From Sphingomonas taxi (lineage in GTDB: Bacteria; Pseudomonadota; Alphaproteobacteria; Sphingomonadales; Sphingomonadaceae): a DNA stretch of 64,000 bases. Positions 8,890 through 18,306 of this stretch are shown piece by piece. The first letter of the stretch is position 1. Each line of letters opens with the position of its first letter. The stretch is from positions 1-64,000 of the forward strand of contig QFQI01000013.1 in the NCBI GenBank assembly GCA_003243195.1, in the 5' to 3' direction. The position numbers and the translations under genes were made by a program. Below the pieces are notes generated by a model, which ran no database searches, was not told where the DNA came from, and saw only the letters and a list, made by a program, of their open reading frames with translations.

Positions 8890-11283
8890 TCAGGCGATGT
8901 CGAGCGTGACGGTTTGCAGGTCGCGGCTGTTGGGGCCGGTCATGATGTCGAAGCGGCCCGGCTCCACCACCTCGCGCATGTCCGCGTCCCACAGGCGGAA
9001 CGCCTCCGGCCCCAGCGTGAAGCGCACCGTGCGCCGCTCGCCGGGCGCCAGCGTGACGCGCGCGAACTCCTTCAATTCCTTGACCGGGCGCGCCACCGAC
9101 GACACCTGGTCGCGGACGTACACCTGCACCACCTCGTCGCCGCTGCGCCGCCCGGTGTTGGTCACGTCGACCTCCACCGTCACCTCGCCGGCGGGCGCGA
9201 TCGTCGTCGCCGACAGGCGCGGCGCGGACAGCGCGAAGGTCGTGTAGCTCAGCCCGAAGCCGAACGGGAACAGCGGCTGGTCGTCATCGAACAGATAGCC
9301 GCGCCGCGCCGACGGCTTGTGATTGTAGTAGAAGGGCACCTGCCCGACGTCGCGCACCACCGTGACCGGCAGCTTCGCGCCCGGATTGACGTCGCCGAAC
9401 AGCACGTCGGCGATCGCGTGCCCGCCCTGCTGGCCGGCATACCAGCATTCGATCATCGCATTGGCGTGCGCGACCACCGCCGGCCACGACGGCGGACGGC
9501 CGTTGATCGCGACCACCACCACCGGCTTGCCCGTCGCCTTGAGCGCGGCGAACAGCTCGTTCTGCTCGCCGAGCAGGTCGAGATCGGTGCGGTCGCCCAG
9601 GTGCGTCCGGGCATAGCCCTCGCGGCTGGTCTGTTCGGTGTCGCCGATCGCCAGCAGCACCACGTCGGCGCGCTTCGCGACCTCCACCGCCTCCGCGATC
9701 AACTGCCGGTTGCGCGCCGGGTCGGCGAGCAGCACCTCGTTGGCGGAGCGATCCTCGCTCTGCGTGATGAACACGCCCTGCGCGTGCAGCACCTCCGCGC
9801 GCCCCTTCAGCTTCGCGCGCACGCCGTCGAGCAGCGAGACCGGCGCGACCGGCTCCGACGAATAGCCGCCCAGCCGCGCCACCGCCGCGTTCGGCCCGAT
9901 CACCGCGACGCGCCGGTGCGCACCCGCCGCCAGCGGCAGCGTGCCGTCGTTGACCAGCAGCACGATCGACTTCGCCGCCGCCTCGCGCGCCAGCGCCAGC
10001 GCCTCGGCGTTGGCTGTCAGCCGCGCCGCGGCACGCGCGTCGATCGGCCCTTCCTCGAACAGCCCGGCGCGGAACTTCATGGTCAGCATCCGCGCACAGG
10101 CGGCATCGACCAGCGCCAGCGGCACGCGCCCGGCCCGCACCTGATCGGCCAGCGTGCGATAGGCCACCCCGTCGGGCAGGTCGCAATCGACCCCGGCCGC
10201 CAGCGCCAGCTTCGCCGCCGCTTCCTTGCCATTGGCGACATGGTGGAAATAATCCAGCTCCGGGATCGCGGCATAGTCGCTGACCACCGCCCCGTCGAAG
10301 CCCCATTCGCCGCGCAGCACCTCGCCCAGCAGCCAGCGGCTGGCGTGGCTCGGCACGCCGTCGATCTCGTTGTACGACGGCATCACCGCGCCGATGCCGA
10401 TCTGCTCCACCACCTTGCGGAACGGCGGGAAATAGCTCTCGCGCAACTCGCGCTCACCCAGTTGCGCGGGCGCAACGTTGTTGCCGGCCTGCGGCTGGCC
10501 GTGCCCGGTCATGTGCTTCAGCGTCGCGTGGACCTTGCCGGGCGCCAGCTCCTTGCCCTCGCCCTGCAGGCCATGCACCGCCGCGACGCCCATCTCGCCG
10601 CACAGATACGGATCCTCGCCAAACGTCTCCTCGATCCGGCCCCAGCGCGGGTCGCGCGCGATATCGACCACCGGCGACAGCGCCAGCGTGGTGCCGTGCG
10701 CGCGCACCTCGCGGCCGATCACCGACTGCACTCGCCGCATCAGCGCGCGGTCGAAGCTGCCGGCCAGTGCGATCGCCTGCGGAAAGCTGGTCGCGCCCGG
10801 CGCCATGTAGCCATGCAGTGCTTCCTCGTGGAACAGCACCGGGATGCCGAGCCGCGTGCGCCTTGCCCAGCCTTGCGCGGCGTTGACGAACGCGATCGTG
10901 TCGGCCGGCGTGCGCCAGCGCCCGGTGACCTCGGTGCCGGTGTTGTTCGCCGTCGCCGCCCCGCCGCGATCGGACGGGCGCGCGATCTGCCCGATGCCGT
11001 GCGGATAGGCGATGTCGGCGCGGGCGGGCGCGAAGGCGCGCGCCTCGTCCATCACGTCGCGCTTGGTGGTCGACAGCGTGATGAGTTGCGCGACCTTCTC
11101 GTCCAGCGTCATCCGTCCCATCAGGTCACGGACACGCAGGTCGATCGGTGCGCGCGCGTCCTTGTAGGCCGGCATCGGAGCCGCGGCGGGAAGGAAGGCG
11201 AGCGCCGAGACGCCCGCACCCCAGCGCAGCACGTCGCGCCGGCCGACAGGCGGGGCGGTTCGGATGGATGGGGTCACGCGCAA
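8890..11283 (-). CDS. Exported GH3 beta-glucosidase/beta-xylosidase
   Basis: About 797 aa. A twin-arginine leader (GRRDVLRWGAGVSALAFLP) suggests Tat export to the periplasm. The GH3 (alpha/beta)8 barrel carries VVSDYAAI with the nucleophile Asp336. It is followed by the alpha/beta sandwich domain and a C-terminal fibronectin-III-like domain (VDVTNTGRRSGDEVVQVYV). The start appears to be TTG at 11283, four bases after AGGAG; a GTG at 11277 with ten-base spacing is an alternative. First gene of the operon with manD, MFS and GH35, divergent from GH67 across a LacI-type operator. Beta-xylosidase activity is inferred from context; beta-glucosidase is possible. Confidence 0.9.
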   Translation of the reverse strand: MRVTPSIRTAPPVGRRDVLRWGAGVSALAFLPAAAPMPAYKDARAPIDLRVRDLMGRMTLDEKVAQLITLSTTKRDVMDEARAFAPARADIAYPHGIGQIARPSDRGGAATANNTGTEVTGRWRTPADTIAFVNAAQGWARRTRLGIPVLFHEEALHGYMAPGATSFPQAIALAGSFDRALMRRVQSVIGREVRAHGTTLALSPVVDIARDPRWGRIEETFGEDPYLCGEMGVAAVHGLQGEGKELAPGKVHATLKHMTGHGQPQAGNNVAPAQLGERELRESYFPPFRKVVEQIGIGAVMPSYNEIDGVPSHASRWLLGEVLRGEWGFDGAVVSDYAAIPELDYFHHVANGKEAAAKLALAAGVDCDLPDGVAYRTLADQVRAGRVPLALVDAACARMLTMKFRAGLFEEGPIDARAAARLTANAEALALAREAAAKSIVLLVNDGTLPLAAGAHRRVAVIGPNAAVARLGGYSSEPVAPVSLLDGVRAKLKGRAEVLHAQGVFITQSEDRSANEVLLADPARNRQLIAEAVEVAKRADVVLLAIGDTEQTSREGYARTHLGDRTDLDLLGEQNELFAALKATGKPVVVVAINGRPPSWPAVVAHANAMIECWYAGQQGGHAIADVLFGDVNPGAKLPVTVVRDVGQVPFYYNHKPSARRGYLFDDDQPLFPFGFGLSYTTFALSAPRLSATTIAPAGEVTVEVDVTNTGRRSGDEVVQVYVRDQVSSVARPVKELKEFARVTLAPGERRTVRFTLGPEAFRLWDADMREVVEPGRFDIMTGPNSRDLQTVTLDIA

Positions 11284-11335
11284 TCCTCTCCTGCGATGGT
11301 GCCGCCGGTCGCGTGCCGAGGCTTGCCAAAGTTGG

Positions 11336-11349
11336 TGATAGCGGTAACA
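11336..11349. promoter_or_regulatory. LacI-family operator in the GH3/GH67 divergent promoter
   Basis: TGATAGCGGTAACA matches TGATAGCGCTACCA (18307) at 12 of 14 positions and is palindromic around the centre. It is 53 bp before the GH3 start and 56 bp before the GH67 start, so a single site could control both directions. This is the weakest of the three copies by symmetry. Confidence 0.6.
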
Positions 11350-11404
11350 TGGCGGAACAGGAGCGGCGTTGTCAATGCCGCCCGACAGGTTGGGAGCGGA
11401 TGCG

Positions 11405-13489
11405 ATGGCAAGGGCTTGTTCAGGGATCGTCGCCGCGCTGGCGCTGCTGCTGGCGGGTACGGCGCACGCCGACGACGGCTATCGCCTGTGGCTGCGGCAG
11501 GATGCGGCGACACCGGCGACCGCGCGGGTGGCGGTGCGTGGCGCCACCCCGACGCTGCGCATCGCGGCCGACGAACTCGCGCGTGCGCTGCCGGGCGGGA
11601 CCATGCCGGTCACGCTGGCCACCGCCGCCGACGCGAGGGTGGCGGCGCTGCGGCTGCCGTTCGCGAATTTGGGCGAAGAAGGCTATCTGGTCCGCCCGGT
11701 CACGCTCGACGGCCGGCCCACGCTGCTGGTCGCGGGCAACAGCGATCGTGGCGCGCTGTACGGGGCGTTCGCGCTGCTGCGCCACCTCGGCACGGGCGGC
11801 ACGGTCGCGAACGCGACGCTGACCAGCACGCCGAAGGTGAAGCTGCGCATCCTGAACCACTGGGACAATCTCGATGGCACCGTCGAGCGCGGGTATGCCG
11901 GCCAGTCGCTGTGGGACTGGTGGACGCTGCCCGACCTGAAGGACCAGCGCTATACCGATTACGCCCGCGCCAATGCCTCGCTCGGCATCAACGGCACCGT
12001 GCTCAACAACGTCAACGCGAAGGCCGACAGCCTCACCCCGCGCTACATCGCGAAGGCGGCGGCGCTGGCCGACGTGTTCCGGCCATGGGGCATCAAGGTG
12101 TATCTGTCGGCGCGCTTCTCCGCGCCGATCGAGCTGGGCGGGCTGAAGACCGCCGACCCGCGCGACCCGGCGGTGGCGGCATGGTGGAAGGCGAAGACCG
12201 ACGAGATCTACCGCGCGATCCCCGACTTCGGCGGCTTCCTGGTCAAGGCCAACAGCGAGGGGCAGCCCGGCCCGCGCGATTACGGCGCCAGCCACGGCGA
12301 CGGCGCAAACATGCTGGCGGCGGCGGTGCGCCCGCACGGCGGCATCGTGATGTGGCGCGCGTTCGTCTATGCCGACACCGATCCCGCCGACCGCGCGAAA
12401 CAGGCCTATAGCGAGTTCAAGCCGCTCGACGGCACCTTCGCCGACAATGTGCTGGTGCAGGTGAAGAACGGCGCGATCGACTTCCAGCCGCGCGAACCCT
12501 TCCATCCGCTGTTCGGCGCGATGCCGAAGACACCGCTGATGATGGAATTCCAGATCACCAAGGAATATCTCGGCTTCGCGACCCACCTCGCCTATCTCGG
12601 TCCGCTGTTTCAGGAAGTGCTGGCATCGCAGACCGGACGCGGACGCGAGACGGTCGCCAGCGTCGTGGACGGCAGCAGCGAAGGCCACCGGCTGACCGGG
12701 ATCGCCGGCGTCGCCAACATCGGGCGCGACCGCGACTGGTCCGGCTCCACCTTCAACCAGGCGAACTGGTATGCGTTCGGGCGGATGGCGTGGGATCCGG
12801 CGCTGTCGGCGAAGGCGGTCGCGCGCGAATGGGCGCGGCAGACGTTCGGCGGCGATCCGCGCGTGGTCGACACCGCCGTGGCGATGATGATGGGATCGCG
12901 CGAGGCGGTGGTGGACTATACCGGCCCGCTCGGTCTGGCGCACCTGATGGCGACCGGGCACCATTACGGGCCGGGGCCATGGGTCGACGACCTGAAGCGC
13001 CCGGAATGGAACCCGGTCTATTATCACAAGGCCGACCGCGACGGCATCGGCTTCGACCGCACGCGCGGCGGCAGCGATGCGGTGGCGCAATATGCGCCGC
13101 CGATCGCGAAGCGGCTGGCCGATCCGAAGACGACGCCGGAACGCGACCTGTTGTGGTTCCACCATGTCGGATGGGACCGGCGCATGGCCTCGGGTCGGAC
13201 GCTGTGGGCGGAGCTGGTCGCGCATTACGATCGCGGTGTCGCCTATGTCGCCGACATGCGCCGGCAATGGGACGGCGTGCGGACGCTGGTCGACGCGGAG
13301 CGCTGGGACAAGACCGCGACCTTGCTCAGGGTGCAGGAGCAGGAGGCGCGCTGGTGGCGCGACGCGAGCCTCGCCTACTGGATGTCGGTCAACGGCCGCG
13401 CATTGCCCGCCGGCACCGCCGCGCCCGCGCACGACCTCGCGTGGTACAAGGCGCAGCGCTTCGCATACGTGCCGGGTCATCACGACTGA
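11405..13489 (+). CDS. GH67 alpha-glucuronidase
   Basis: 694 aa with a signal peptide (about residues 1-22, ending AHA). It removes (4-O-methyl)glucuronic acid from the non-reducing end xylose of xylo-oligosaccharides. Glu285 in KANSEGQPGP matches the GH67 acid. Asp359 (GAIDFQP) and Glu387 (TKEYLG), 28 residues apart, match the paired bases of characterised GH67 enzymes. WRAFVY and HPLFGAMPKTPLMMEFQ are also family blocks. The start at 11405 has GGGAGCGG upstream and directly precedes the signal peptide; an earlier ATG at 11369 is rejected. It is divergent from GH3 and followed by lacI. Its product glucuronate would feed the manD branch. Confidence 0.95.
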   Translation: MARACSGIVAALALLLAGTAHADDGYRLWLRQDAATPATARVAVRGATPTLRIAADELARALPGGTMPVTLATAADARVAALRLPFANLGEEGYLVRPVTLDGRPTLLVAGNSDRGALYGAFALLRHLGTGGTVANATLTSTPKVKLRILNHWDNLDGTVERGYAGQSLWDWWTLPDLKDQRYTDYARANASLGINGTVLNNVNAKADSLTPRYIAKAAALADVFRPWGIKVYLSARFSAPIELGGLKTADPRDPAVAAWWKAKTDEIYRAIPDFGGFLVKANSEGQPGPRDYGASHGDGANMLAAAVRPHGGIVMWRAFVYADTDPADRAKQAYSEFKPLDGTFADNVLVQVKNGAIDFQPREPFHPLFGAMPKTPLMMEFQITKEYLGFATHLAYLGPLFQEVLASQTGRGRETVASVVDGSSEGHRLTGIAGVANIGRDRDWSGSTFNQANWYAFGRMAWDPALSAKAVAREWARQTFGGDPRVVDTAVAMMMGSREAVVDYTGPLGLAHLMATGHHYGPGPWVDDLKRPEWNPVYYHKADRDGIGFDRTRGGSDAVAQYAPPIAKRLADPKTTPERDLLWFHHVGWDRRMASGRTLWAELVAHYDRGVAYVADMRRQWDGVRTLVDAERWDKTATLLRVQEQEARWWRDASLAYWMSVNGRALPAGTAAPAHDLAWYKAQRFAYVPGHHD

Positions 13490-13595
13490 GGGCCGGCCGC
13501 GGAACGCGCTTTCGGCGCATTTCCCGGCCGCCTCCGACATCGCGCTTGCGGCGCGGGGCGCGCGCCGCCTAGGCTTGGCGGGTGGAACAGATCGC

Positions 13596-14672
13596 ATGAC
13601 CGACACCCGCGGCTCGCGCCGCCAGCGCAACGCCCCCACCATTACCGACGTCGCCGCGCAGGCGGGCGTATCGCCGATGACGGTCAGCCGCGTCATCAAC
13701 GGCGAGGGCAGCGTGCGCGACACCACGCGCCAGCGCGTGCAGGACGCGATCAAGGCGCTGCGCTATGCCCCGTCGGCGGCGGCGCGGACGCTGGCGGGGG
13801 GCGAGGAACTGCGGCTGGGGGTGCTGCACACCAACACCAGCCTGTTCTATTTCAGCGAGTTCCTGGTCGGCTGTCTCGACCAGAGCGGGCGCCAGAACGG
13901 CCAGATCGTCATCGAACAATGTACCGAGGGGACCGAGGTCGCCGCGATCGAGCACCTGCTGCACGGGCGCATCGACGGCGTGCTGCTGCCGCCGCCGCTG
14001 GGCGATTCCACCGTGGCGCTGGACGCGCTGCGCGCGCGCGACGTGCCGGTGGTGGCGGTGTCGACCGGGCGCGCGCCGGAATGGGCGCTTTCCGTCAGCA
14101 TCGACGATCGCGCCGCCGCCTATGAGATGACGCGGCATCTGGGCGCGCTGGGACATGAGCGGATCGGCTTCATCACCGGCGCCGCCAACCAAACCGCGAG
14201 CAGCGAGCGTCTGGACGGCTATCGCGCGGCGCTCGCCGACATGCGGCTGGCCGACGACGACGCGCTGATCGCGCAGGGGAGCTTCAGCTATCGCTCCGGG
14301 CTGGATGCCGCCGAGCAGTTGCTCGACCTCGCCGCGCCGCCGACCGCGATCTTCGCCGCCAACGACGACATGGCGGCGGCGACCGTGGCGATCGCGCATC
14401 GCCGCGCGCTCGACGTGCCCGGCGACCTGACCGTGTGCGGCTTCGACGATTCGGCGCTGGCGACGACGATCTGGCCGGAGCTGACCACGATCCGCCAGCC
14501 GGTCAGCGACATGGCGCGCACCGCCGTCGACCTGCTGATCCGCGAGATCCGCCAGCGCCGCAACAATGCCGCCGGGCTGGAGCATCCGCATCTGGTGACC
14601 GACTATCGGCTGATCCGCCGCCAATCCGACGCGGCCCCGCGGCGACGCCCGGTCCGGCAGCGGCGGGACTGA
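13596..14672 (+). CDS. LacI-family transcriptional regulator
   Basis: 358 aa. The N-terminal helix-turn-helix and hinge helix are seen in ITDVAAQAGVSPMTVSRVIN and ALRYAPSAAARTLAGG. A periplasmic-binding-protein-like sensor domain follows (about 65-335), including HERIGFITG and CGFDDSALATTIWPELTTI. It is 106 bp downstream of GH67 on the same strand. As the only LacI protein in the window, it is the likely binder of the palindromes at 4524, 11336 and 18307. The inducer would be a xylan or glucuronoxylan breakdown product, which the sequence does not identify. Confidence 0.93.
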   Translation: MTDTRGSRRQRNAPTITDVAAQAGVSPMTVSRVINGEGSVRDTTRQRVQDAIKALRYAPSAAARTLAGGEELRLGVLHTNTSLFYFSEFLVGCLDQSGRQNGQIVIEQCTEGTEVAAIEHLLHGRIDGVLLPPPLGDSTVALDALRARDVPVVAVSTGRAPEWALSVSIDDRAAAYEMTRHLGALGHERIGFITGAANQTASSERLDGYRAALADMRLADDDALIAQGSFSYRSGLDAAEQLLDLAAPPTAIFAANDDMAAATVAIAHRRALDVPGDLTVCGFDDSALATTIWPELTTIRQPVSDMARTAVDLLIREIRQRRNNAAGLEHPHLVTDYRLIRRQSDAAPRRRPVRQRRD

Positions 14673-14863
14673 AGCGGGTTCCGATCGGGGGGATCGCTAA
14701 CCCGCCGGTGAATGACCGGGCGCGCGCAGGGCGCGATGCGCAGGCATCGTGACCGACAGGCAACGCCGCCCCGAGCCGAGAGCGTCCGCCGCGAAGCCGT
14801 CGCCACGGCGTGACGGCGGTGGTGCAACCCCGTCGTGCCCCGGTCTGACGGGTTTGCGTCGTA

Positions 14864-14900
14864 CGGGCGCCCCGGCGAAAGGCCGGAGGCGCCAGGATGA
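14864..14900. repeat. Dispersed palindromic repeat, CCCCGGCGAAAGGCCGG core
   Basis: An imperfect hairpin: GGCGCC/CCGGC (14866-14876) pairs with GCCGG/GGCGCC (14882-14893) with one bulged A, followed by AGGATGAC. The CCCCGGCGAAaGGCCGG core matches, with one extra A, the minus-strand reading of the palindrome inside glyS at 63072. Both therefore look like members of one small dispersed family. It lies between the convergent lacI and MFS genes. Confidence 0.5.
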
Positions 14901-14926
14901 CAAGCCTGCCCTCGCCCGCGACGGGG

Positions 14927-14950
14927 ACGCCCCGGCACCCGCCGGGGCGT
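14927..14950. terminator. GC-rich hairpin between lacI and the sugar MFS gene
   Basis: ACGCCCCGGC (14927-14936) and GCCGGGGCGT (14941-14950) form a perfect 10-bp stem with an ACCC loop. It is 9 bp past the MFS stop codon. No T-run follows on either strand, so strength is uncertain; it probably ends the xylX-xylB-MFS transcript. Confidence 0.5.
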
Positions 14951-14958
14951 GTCGCTTC

Positions 14959-16365
14959 CTACCCCTGCATGTCTTCCAGTTCGCGCCCGCGCGTCTCGTG
15001 CACCATCTTGCGCACGAAGAAGAAGGAGATCGCCGCGAACACCGCATAGCCGGTGTAGGTGACCGCCAGCCCCGGCGACACCGCCAGCGCCGGGAAGGTC
15101 ACCGAGATCGCGGCATTGGCGATCCACTGCGCGAAGCCGGCGACCGCCAGCCCCGATCCGCGGATCTGGTTGGGGAACATCTCGCCCAGCATCACCCACA
15201 TCACCGGGCCCCAGCTCGCGTTGAAGAAGATCACGTACAGGTTCGCCGCGACCAGCGCGATCACGCCGTTGTTGCCCGGCAGGCTGACCGCGCCGCCGGC
15301 ATCGGTGACCGCGGTGGAGAAGGCCCAGGCGACGGTCGCCAGCGTCACCGCCATGCCCGCCGATCCGACCAGCAGCAGCGGCTTGCGGCCGATGCGATCG
15401 ACGGTGAAGATCGTGAACAGGCATGCGCCGATCGACAGCGCGCCCGACAGGATGTTGGTCTGGAGCGCCTGGTCCTCGGTGAAGCCCACCGCCTCCCACA
15501 GCGTCGCGCCATAATAAAAGACGACATTGATGCCGACGAGCTGCTGGAACACCGCCAGCCCGATCCCTGCCCACACGATCGGCCGGATCCGCCCGGTCGC
15601 GCGATCCTTCAGGTCGGACAGCTTGGGACGATGCTGGTCGCCTGCCAGGCTGCCGCGGATCTCGGCCACCTTGCGATCGGCCTCCGCGCTGCCGAACAGC
15701 CGCGTCAGCACCGCATGCGCATCCGCCTCGCGACCGCGCGCGACCAGATAGCGCGGGCTTTCCGGGATGACGAGCAGCGCCAGCAGGTAGATCGCCGCCG
15801 GCACCGCCTGCAGCCAGAACATCCAGCGCCACGCGGTGAAGCCGAACCAGAAGTCGGCGGTCGAGCCGCCGGCATAGCGCGCCAGCGCGAAATTGGCGAC
15901 GAACGCACCGGTCAGGCCGCTGATGATCATCACCTGCTGCACGCTGGACAGCCGCCCGCGGATCGCCGCCGGCGTCACTTCGGAGATATAGACCGGCGAG
16001 ATGACGCTGGCCGCGCCGACGCCCAGCCCGCCGATGATGCGCGCGACGATGAAGATCGCCGACGAACCCGCCGCGCCCGCCAGCAGCGCGCTGGCCAGGA
16101 ACAGCATCGCCGAGGTCATCATCACGCCGCGCCGCCCGATGCGGTCGGCCAGCCGCCCGGCGCCGAACGCGCCGATCGACGAACCGACCAGGATCGCGCC
16201 GACATTGACCCCGATGCCCAGCTTGCCGAGGTCGAATGCCGCCTCCAGCCCCTTCTGCGTGCCGTTGATGACGCCCGAATCATAGCCGAACATGAAGCCG
16301 CCGATCGTCGCCACCGCGACGACGCCCGGATCGCCGGATACCCCCACCATCGTCGCCATGCCCAT
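14959..16365 (-). CDS. MFS sugar porter (sugar:proton symporter, XylE-like)
   Basis: About 468 aa with 12 predicted helices and the sugar porter signatures FGYDSGVINGTQ, GRLADRIGRRGVM, PESPRYLVARGR and FTVDRIGRKPLL. The start is ATG at 16365 or 16359. GAGGAG is four bases before the first and ten before the second, so both are possible; an upstream in-frame extension into the SDR gene is rejected. It lies 55 bp downstream of xylB and should be co-transcribed with xylX-xylB. D-xylose is the likely substrate by context. Confidence 0.9.
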   Translation of the reverse strand: MGMATMVGVSGDPGVVAVATIGGFMFGYDSGVINGTQKGLEAAFDLGKLGIGVNVGAILVGSSIGAFGAGRLADRIGRRGVMMTSAMLFLASALLAGAAGSSAIFIVARIIGGLGVGAASVISPVYISEVTPAAIRGRLSSVQQVMIISGLTGAFVANFALARYAGGSTADFWFGFTAWRWMFWLQAVPAAIYLLALLVIPESPRYLVARGREADAHAVLTRLFGSAEADRKVAEIRGSLAGDQHRPKLSDLKDRATGRIRPIVWAGIGLAVFQQLVGINVVFYYGATLWEAVGFTEDQALQTNILSGALSIGACLFTIFTVDRIGRKPLLLVGSAGMAVTLATVAWAFSTAVTDAGGAVSLPGNNGVIALVAANLYVIFFNASWGPVMWVMLGEMFPNQIRGSGLAVAGFAQWIANAAISVTFPALAVSPGLAVTYTGYAVFAAISFFFVRKMVHETRGRELEDMQG

Positions 16366-16420
16366 CCCGCTCCTCGTTATCGTCCGGTTGTCGCCGACTT
16401 CGCGGCGCTTGTCATCCCAT

Positions 16421-17173
16421 TCAGCGCCAGCCGGCATCCACGAAATATTCGTGGCCGGTGCACATCCGCGCGTCGTCGGAGGCCAGGAACAGCGCCAGCG
16501 CCGCGACATCGGCGGGCTGGATGCGTCCGTCCAGGCATTGCGCGGCGACGATCTCCGCCTCGCCCTCCGGCGTGTACCATTTCTCCTGTCGCGGCGTCTG
16601 CACATTGCCCGGCACGATCGTCGTCACGCGGATGTTGTCGCGGCCCAGGTCGCGCGCCATGCTGCGCGTCATGCCCTCGATCGCCGCCTTCGCGGTCTGG
16701 TACAGCACCAGATCGGGGAGACCCAGGTGCCAGCTGATCGACCCGAAGTTGACGATCGCGCCGCCGCCCGCGCGCTTCAGGTGCGGCACCGCGGCCTGCG
16801 CGGCGAAGAACAGGTGGCGCAGGTTCACCGCCATGCGCTCGTCCCAATAGGCGGGCGTCACCTCGGCGATCGTGTGGCGATCGTCGTTGGCGGCGTTGTT
16901 GACCAGCACGTCGATCCCGCCGATCGCCGCCGCCAGCGCGTCGATCGTGCCGGGCAGCGCGGCGACATCGGTCAGGTCGCAGCGGCGGAACACCGTCCGT
17001 TCGCCGAGCCGTTCGGCCAGCGCCCGTCCCGCCTCCTCCGCCACGTCGACGAACGCCACGCATGCGCCCTGCCGCGCGAACCCCTCCACCAGCCCCGCGC
17101 CGATGCCGCTCGCGCCGCCGGTGACCAGCACGCGCTTGTCCTTCAGCGACGGATAGATCGCACCGTCGCTCAC
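16421..17173 (-). CDS. xylB: NAD-dependent D-xylose 1-dehydrogenase (SDR family)
   Basis: 250 aa, the length of the Caulobacter enzyme. It oxidises D-xylose to xylonolactone, the first step of the oxidative (Weimberg) pathway. The Rossmann motif TGGASGIGAG, the VNNAANDDRH loop, FGSISWHLGLPDLVLYQTAK (catalytic Ser, Tyr, Lys) and the C-terminal CTGHEYFVDAGWR agree closely with Caulobacter XylB. The start is GTG at 17173, whose GTGA overlaps the stop of xylX, implying coupled translation. The neighbours xylX, the sugar MFS and the edge dehydratase complete the pathway logic. Confidence 0.93.
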   Translation of the reverse strand: MSDGAIYPSLKDKRVLVTGGASGIGAGLVEGFARQGACVAFVDVAEEAGRALAERLGERTVFRRCDLTDVAALPGTIDALAAAIGGIDVLVNNAANDDRHTIAEVTPAYWDERMAVNLRHLFFAAQAAVPHLKRAGGGAIVNFGSISWHLGLPDLVLYQTAKAAIEGMTRSMARDLGRDNIRVTTIVPGNVQTPRQEKWYTPEGEAEIVAAQCLDGRIQPADVAALALFLASDDARMCTGHEYFVDAGWR

Positions 17174-18282
17174 CGGCCCGCTCCCAGCAGCCCGCGCGCC
17201 GCGAGATTGCGGAACAGCGCGCCGATGCCGTCGGTCCACGGCGCCGCGTCCTTCGACGTCACCACGCGGTTGACCAGCCGCCCGAGCCGCGCGCTCTCGA
17301 TCGTCACGCGATCGCCGATCTTGTGCGTGAAGCCGCGCCCCGGCTCGTCACGATCCTGCACCGGCGCGAACAGCGTGCCCAGGAACAGCACGAAACCATC
17401 GGGATATTGGTGTTCGGACAGGGTCTGCCTGACCAGATCGAGCGGATCGCGGCTGATCTCGCGCATGTTGCTGACGCCGTCCAGCACATAGCCGTCCTCG
17501 CCGGCGATGGTCAGCCGCACCTCGGCCCCGCGTACGTCGTCGATCGTGAAGCCGTCGTCGAACAGCCGCACCAGCGGACCCAGCGCGCATGACGCGTTAT
17601 TGTCCTTCGCCTTGCCGAGCAGCAGCGCCGAACGCCCCTCGAAATCGCGCAGGTTGACGTCGTTGCCCAGCGTCGCGCCCAGCGCCTCGCCACGGCTGTT
17701 CACCAGCAGCGCGATCTCCGGCTCGGGGTTGTTCCAGCTCGAATCGGACCGGATGCCGATCTCCGCTTCCGGGCCGACCGTCGCCAGCACCGGCGCCTTG
17801 GTGAACACCTCGGCATCCGGGCCGATCGCGACCTCCAGATATTGCGACCACAATCCGTCCTCGATCAGCGCCTGCTTCAGCGCCGCCGCCTCCGGCGTGC
17901 CGGGCACCACCGAGCGGATCGAGCCGCCGACGCGCGCTTCCAGCCGCTCGCGGATCGCCGCCGCCGCCGACCAATCGCCACGCGCGCGCTCCTCGATGAC
18001 GCGTTCGATCGCGGACACCGCGAAGGTGACGCCGCACGCCTTGACGCATTGCAGGTCCACCGGGCTGAGCAGGTCGAGTCCCGCCTCATCGAACGCCCCC
18101 AGCGAGCGACCACCGGCACCGGACAGGTCGCCGGCCTCGACCAGCATCGACACCGTCGGTGCGACCGGCGACATGTCGAACGCCTCGCCCGCGATCACCA
18201 GCAGCGGGATCGGCCCCGCCGCCGTCGCCGCGCGCCCGACGAACCGACCCGTCCGCCAGTCCTGCGGCAAACCCTGCGCCAT
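17170..18282 (-). CDS. xylX: 2-keto-3-deoxy-D-xylonate dehydratase (FAH superfamily)
   Basis: 370 aa. It converts 2-keto-3-deoxyxylonate to alpha-ketoglutarate semialdehyde in the Weimberg pathway. It shares with Caulobacter XylX the stretches LLSPVDLQC, KACGVTFAVS, ERVIEERARGD, LWSQYLEVAIGPDAE, SWNNPEPE (metal ligands), GNDVNLRDFEGRSALLL and FLGTLFAPVQDRD. The start is ATG at 18282 with GGAGG five bases upstream; the adjacent ATG at 18285 is too close to the ribosome site. First gene of the xylX-xylB-MFS operon, with a LacI-type operator 24 bp upstream. Confidence 0.93.
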   Translation of the reverse strand: MAQGLPQDWRTGRFVGRAATAAGPIPLLVIAGEAFDMSPVAPTVSMLVEAGDLSGAGGRSLGAFDEAGLDLLSPVDLQCVKACGVTFAVSAIERVIEERARGDWSAAAAIRERLEARVGGSIRSVVPGTPEAAALKQALIEDGLWSQYLEVAIGPDAEVFTKAPVLATVGPEAEIGIRSDSSWNNPEPEIALLVNSRGEALGATLGNDVNLRDFEGRSALLLGKAKDNNASCALGPLVRLFDDGFTIDDVRGAEVRLTIAGEDGYVLDGVSNMREISRDPLDLVRQTLSEHQYPDGFVLFLGTLFAPVQDRDEPGRGFTHKIGDRVTIESARLGRLVNRVVTSKDAAPWTDGIGALFRNLAARGLLGAGR

Positions 18283-18306
18283 CATCCCCTCCACCGTTCT
18301 TTGACC

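Noticed and set aside
8914..12411. Long plus-strand open frame antisense to the GH3 gene and running into GH67 in another frame
   Set aside because: Overlaps two well-supported genes and its translation has no recognisable domain.
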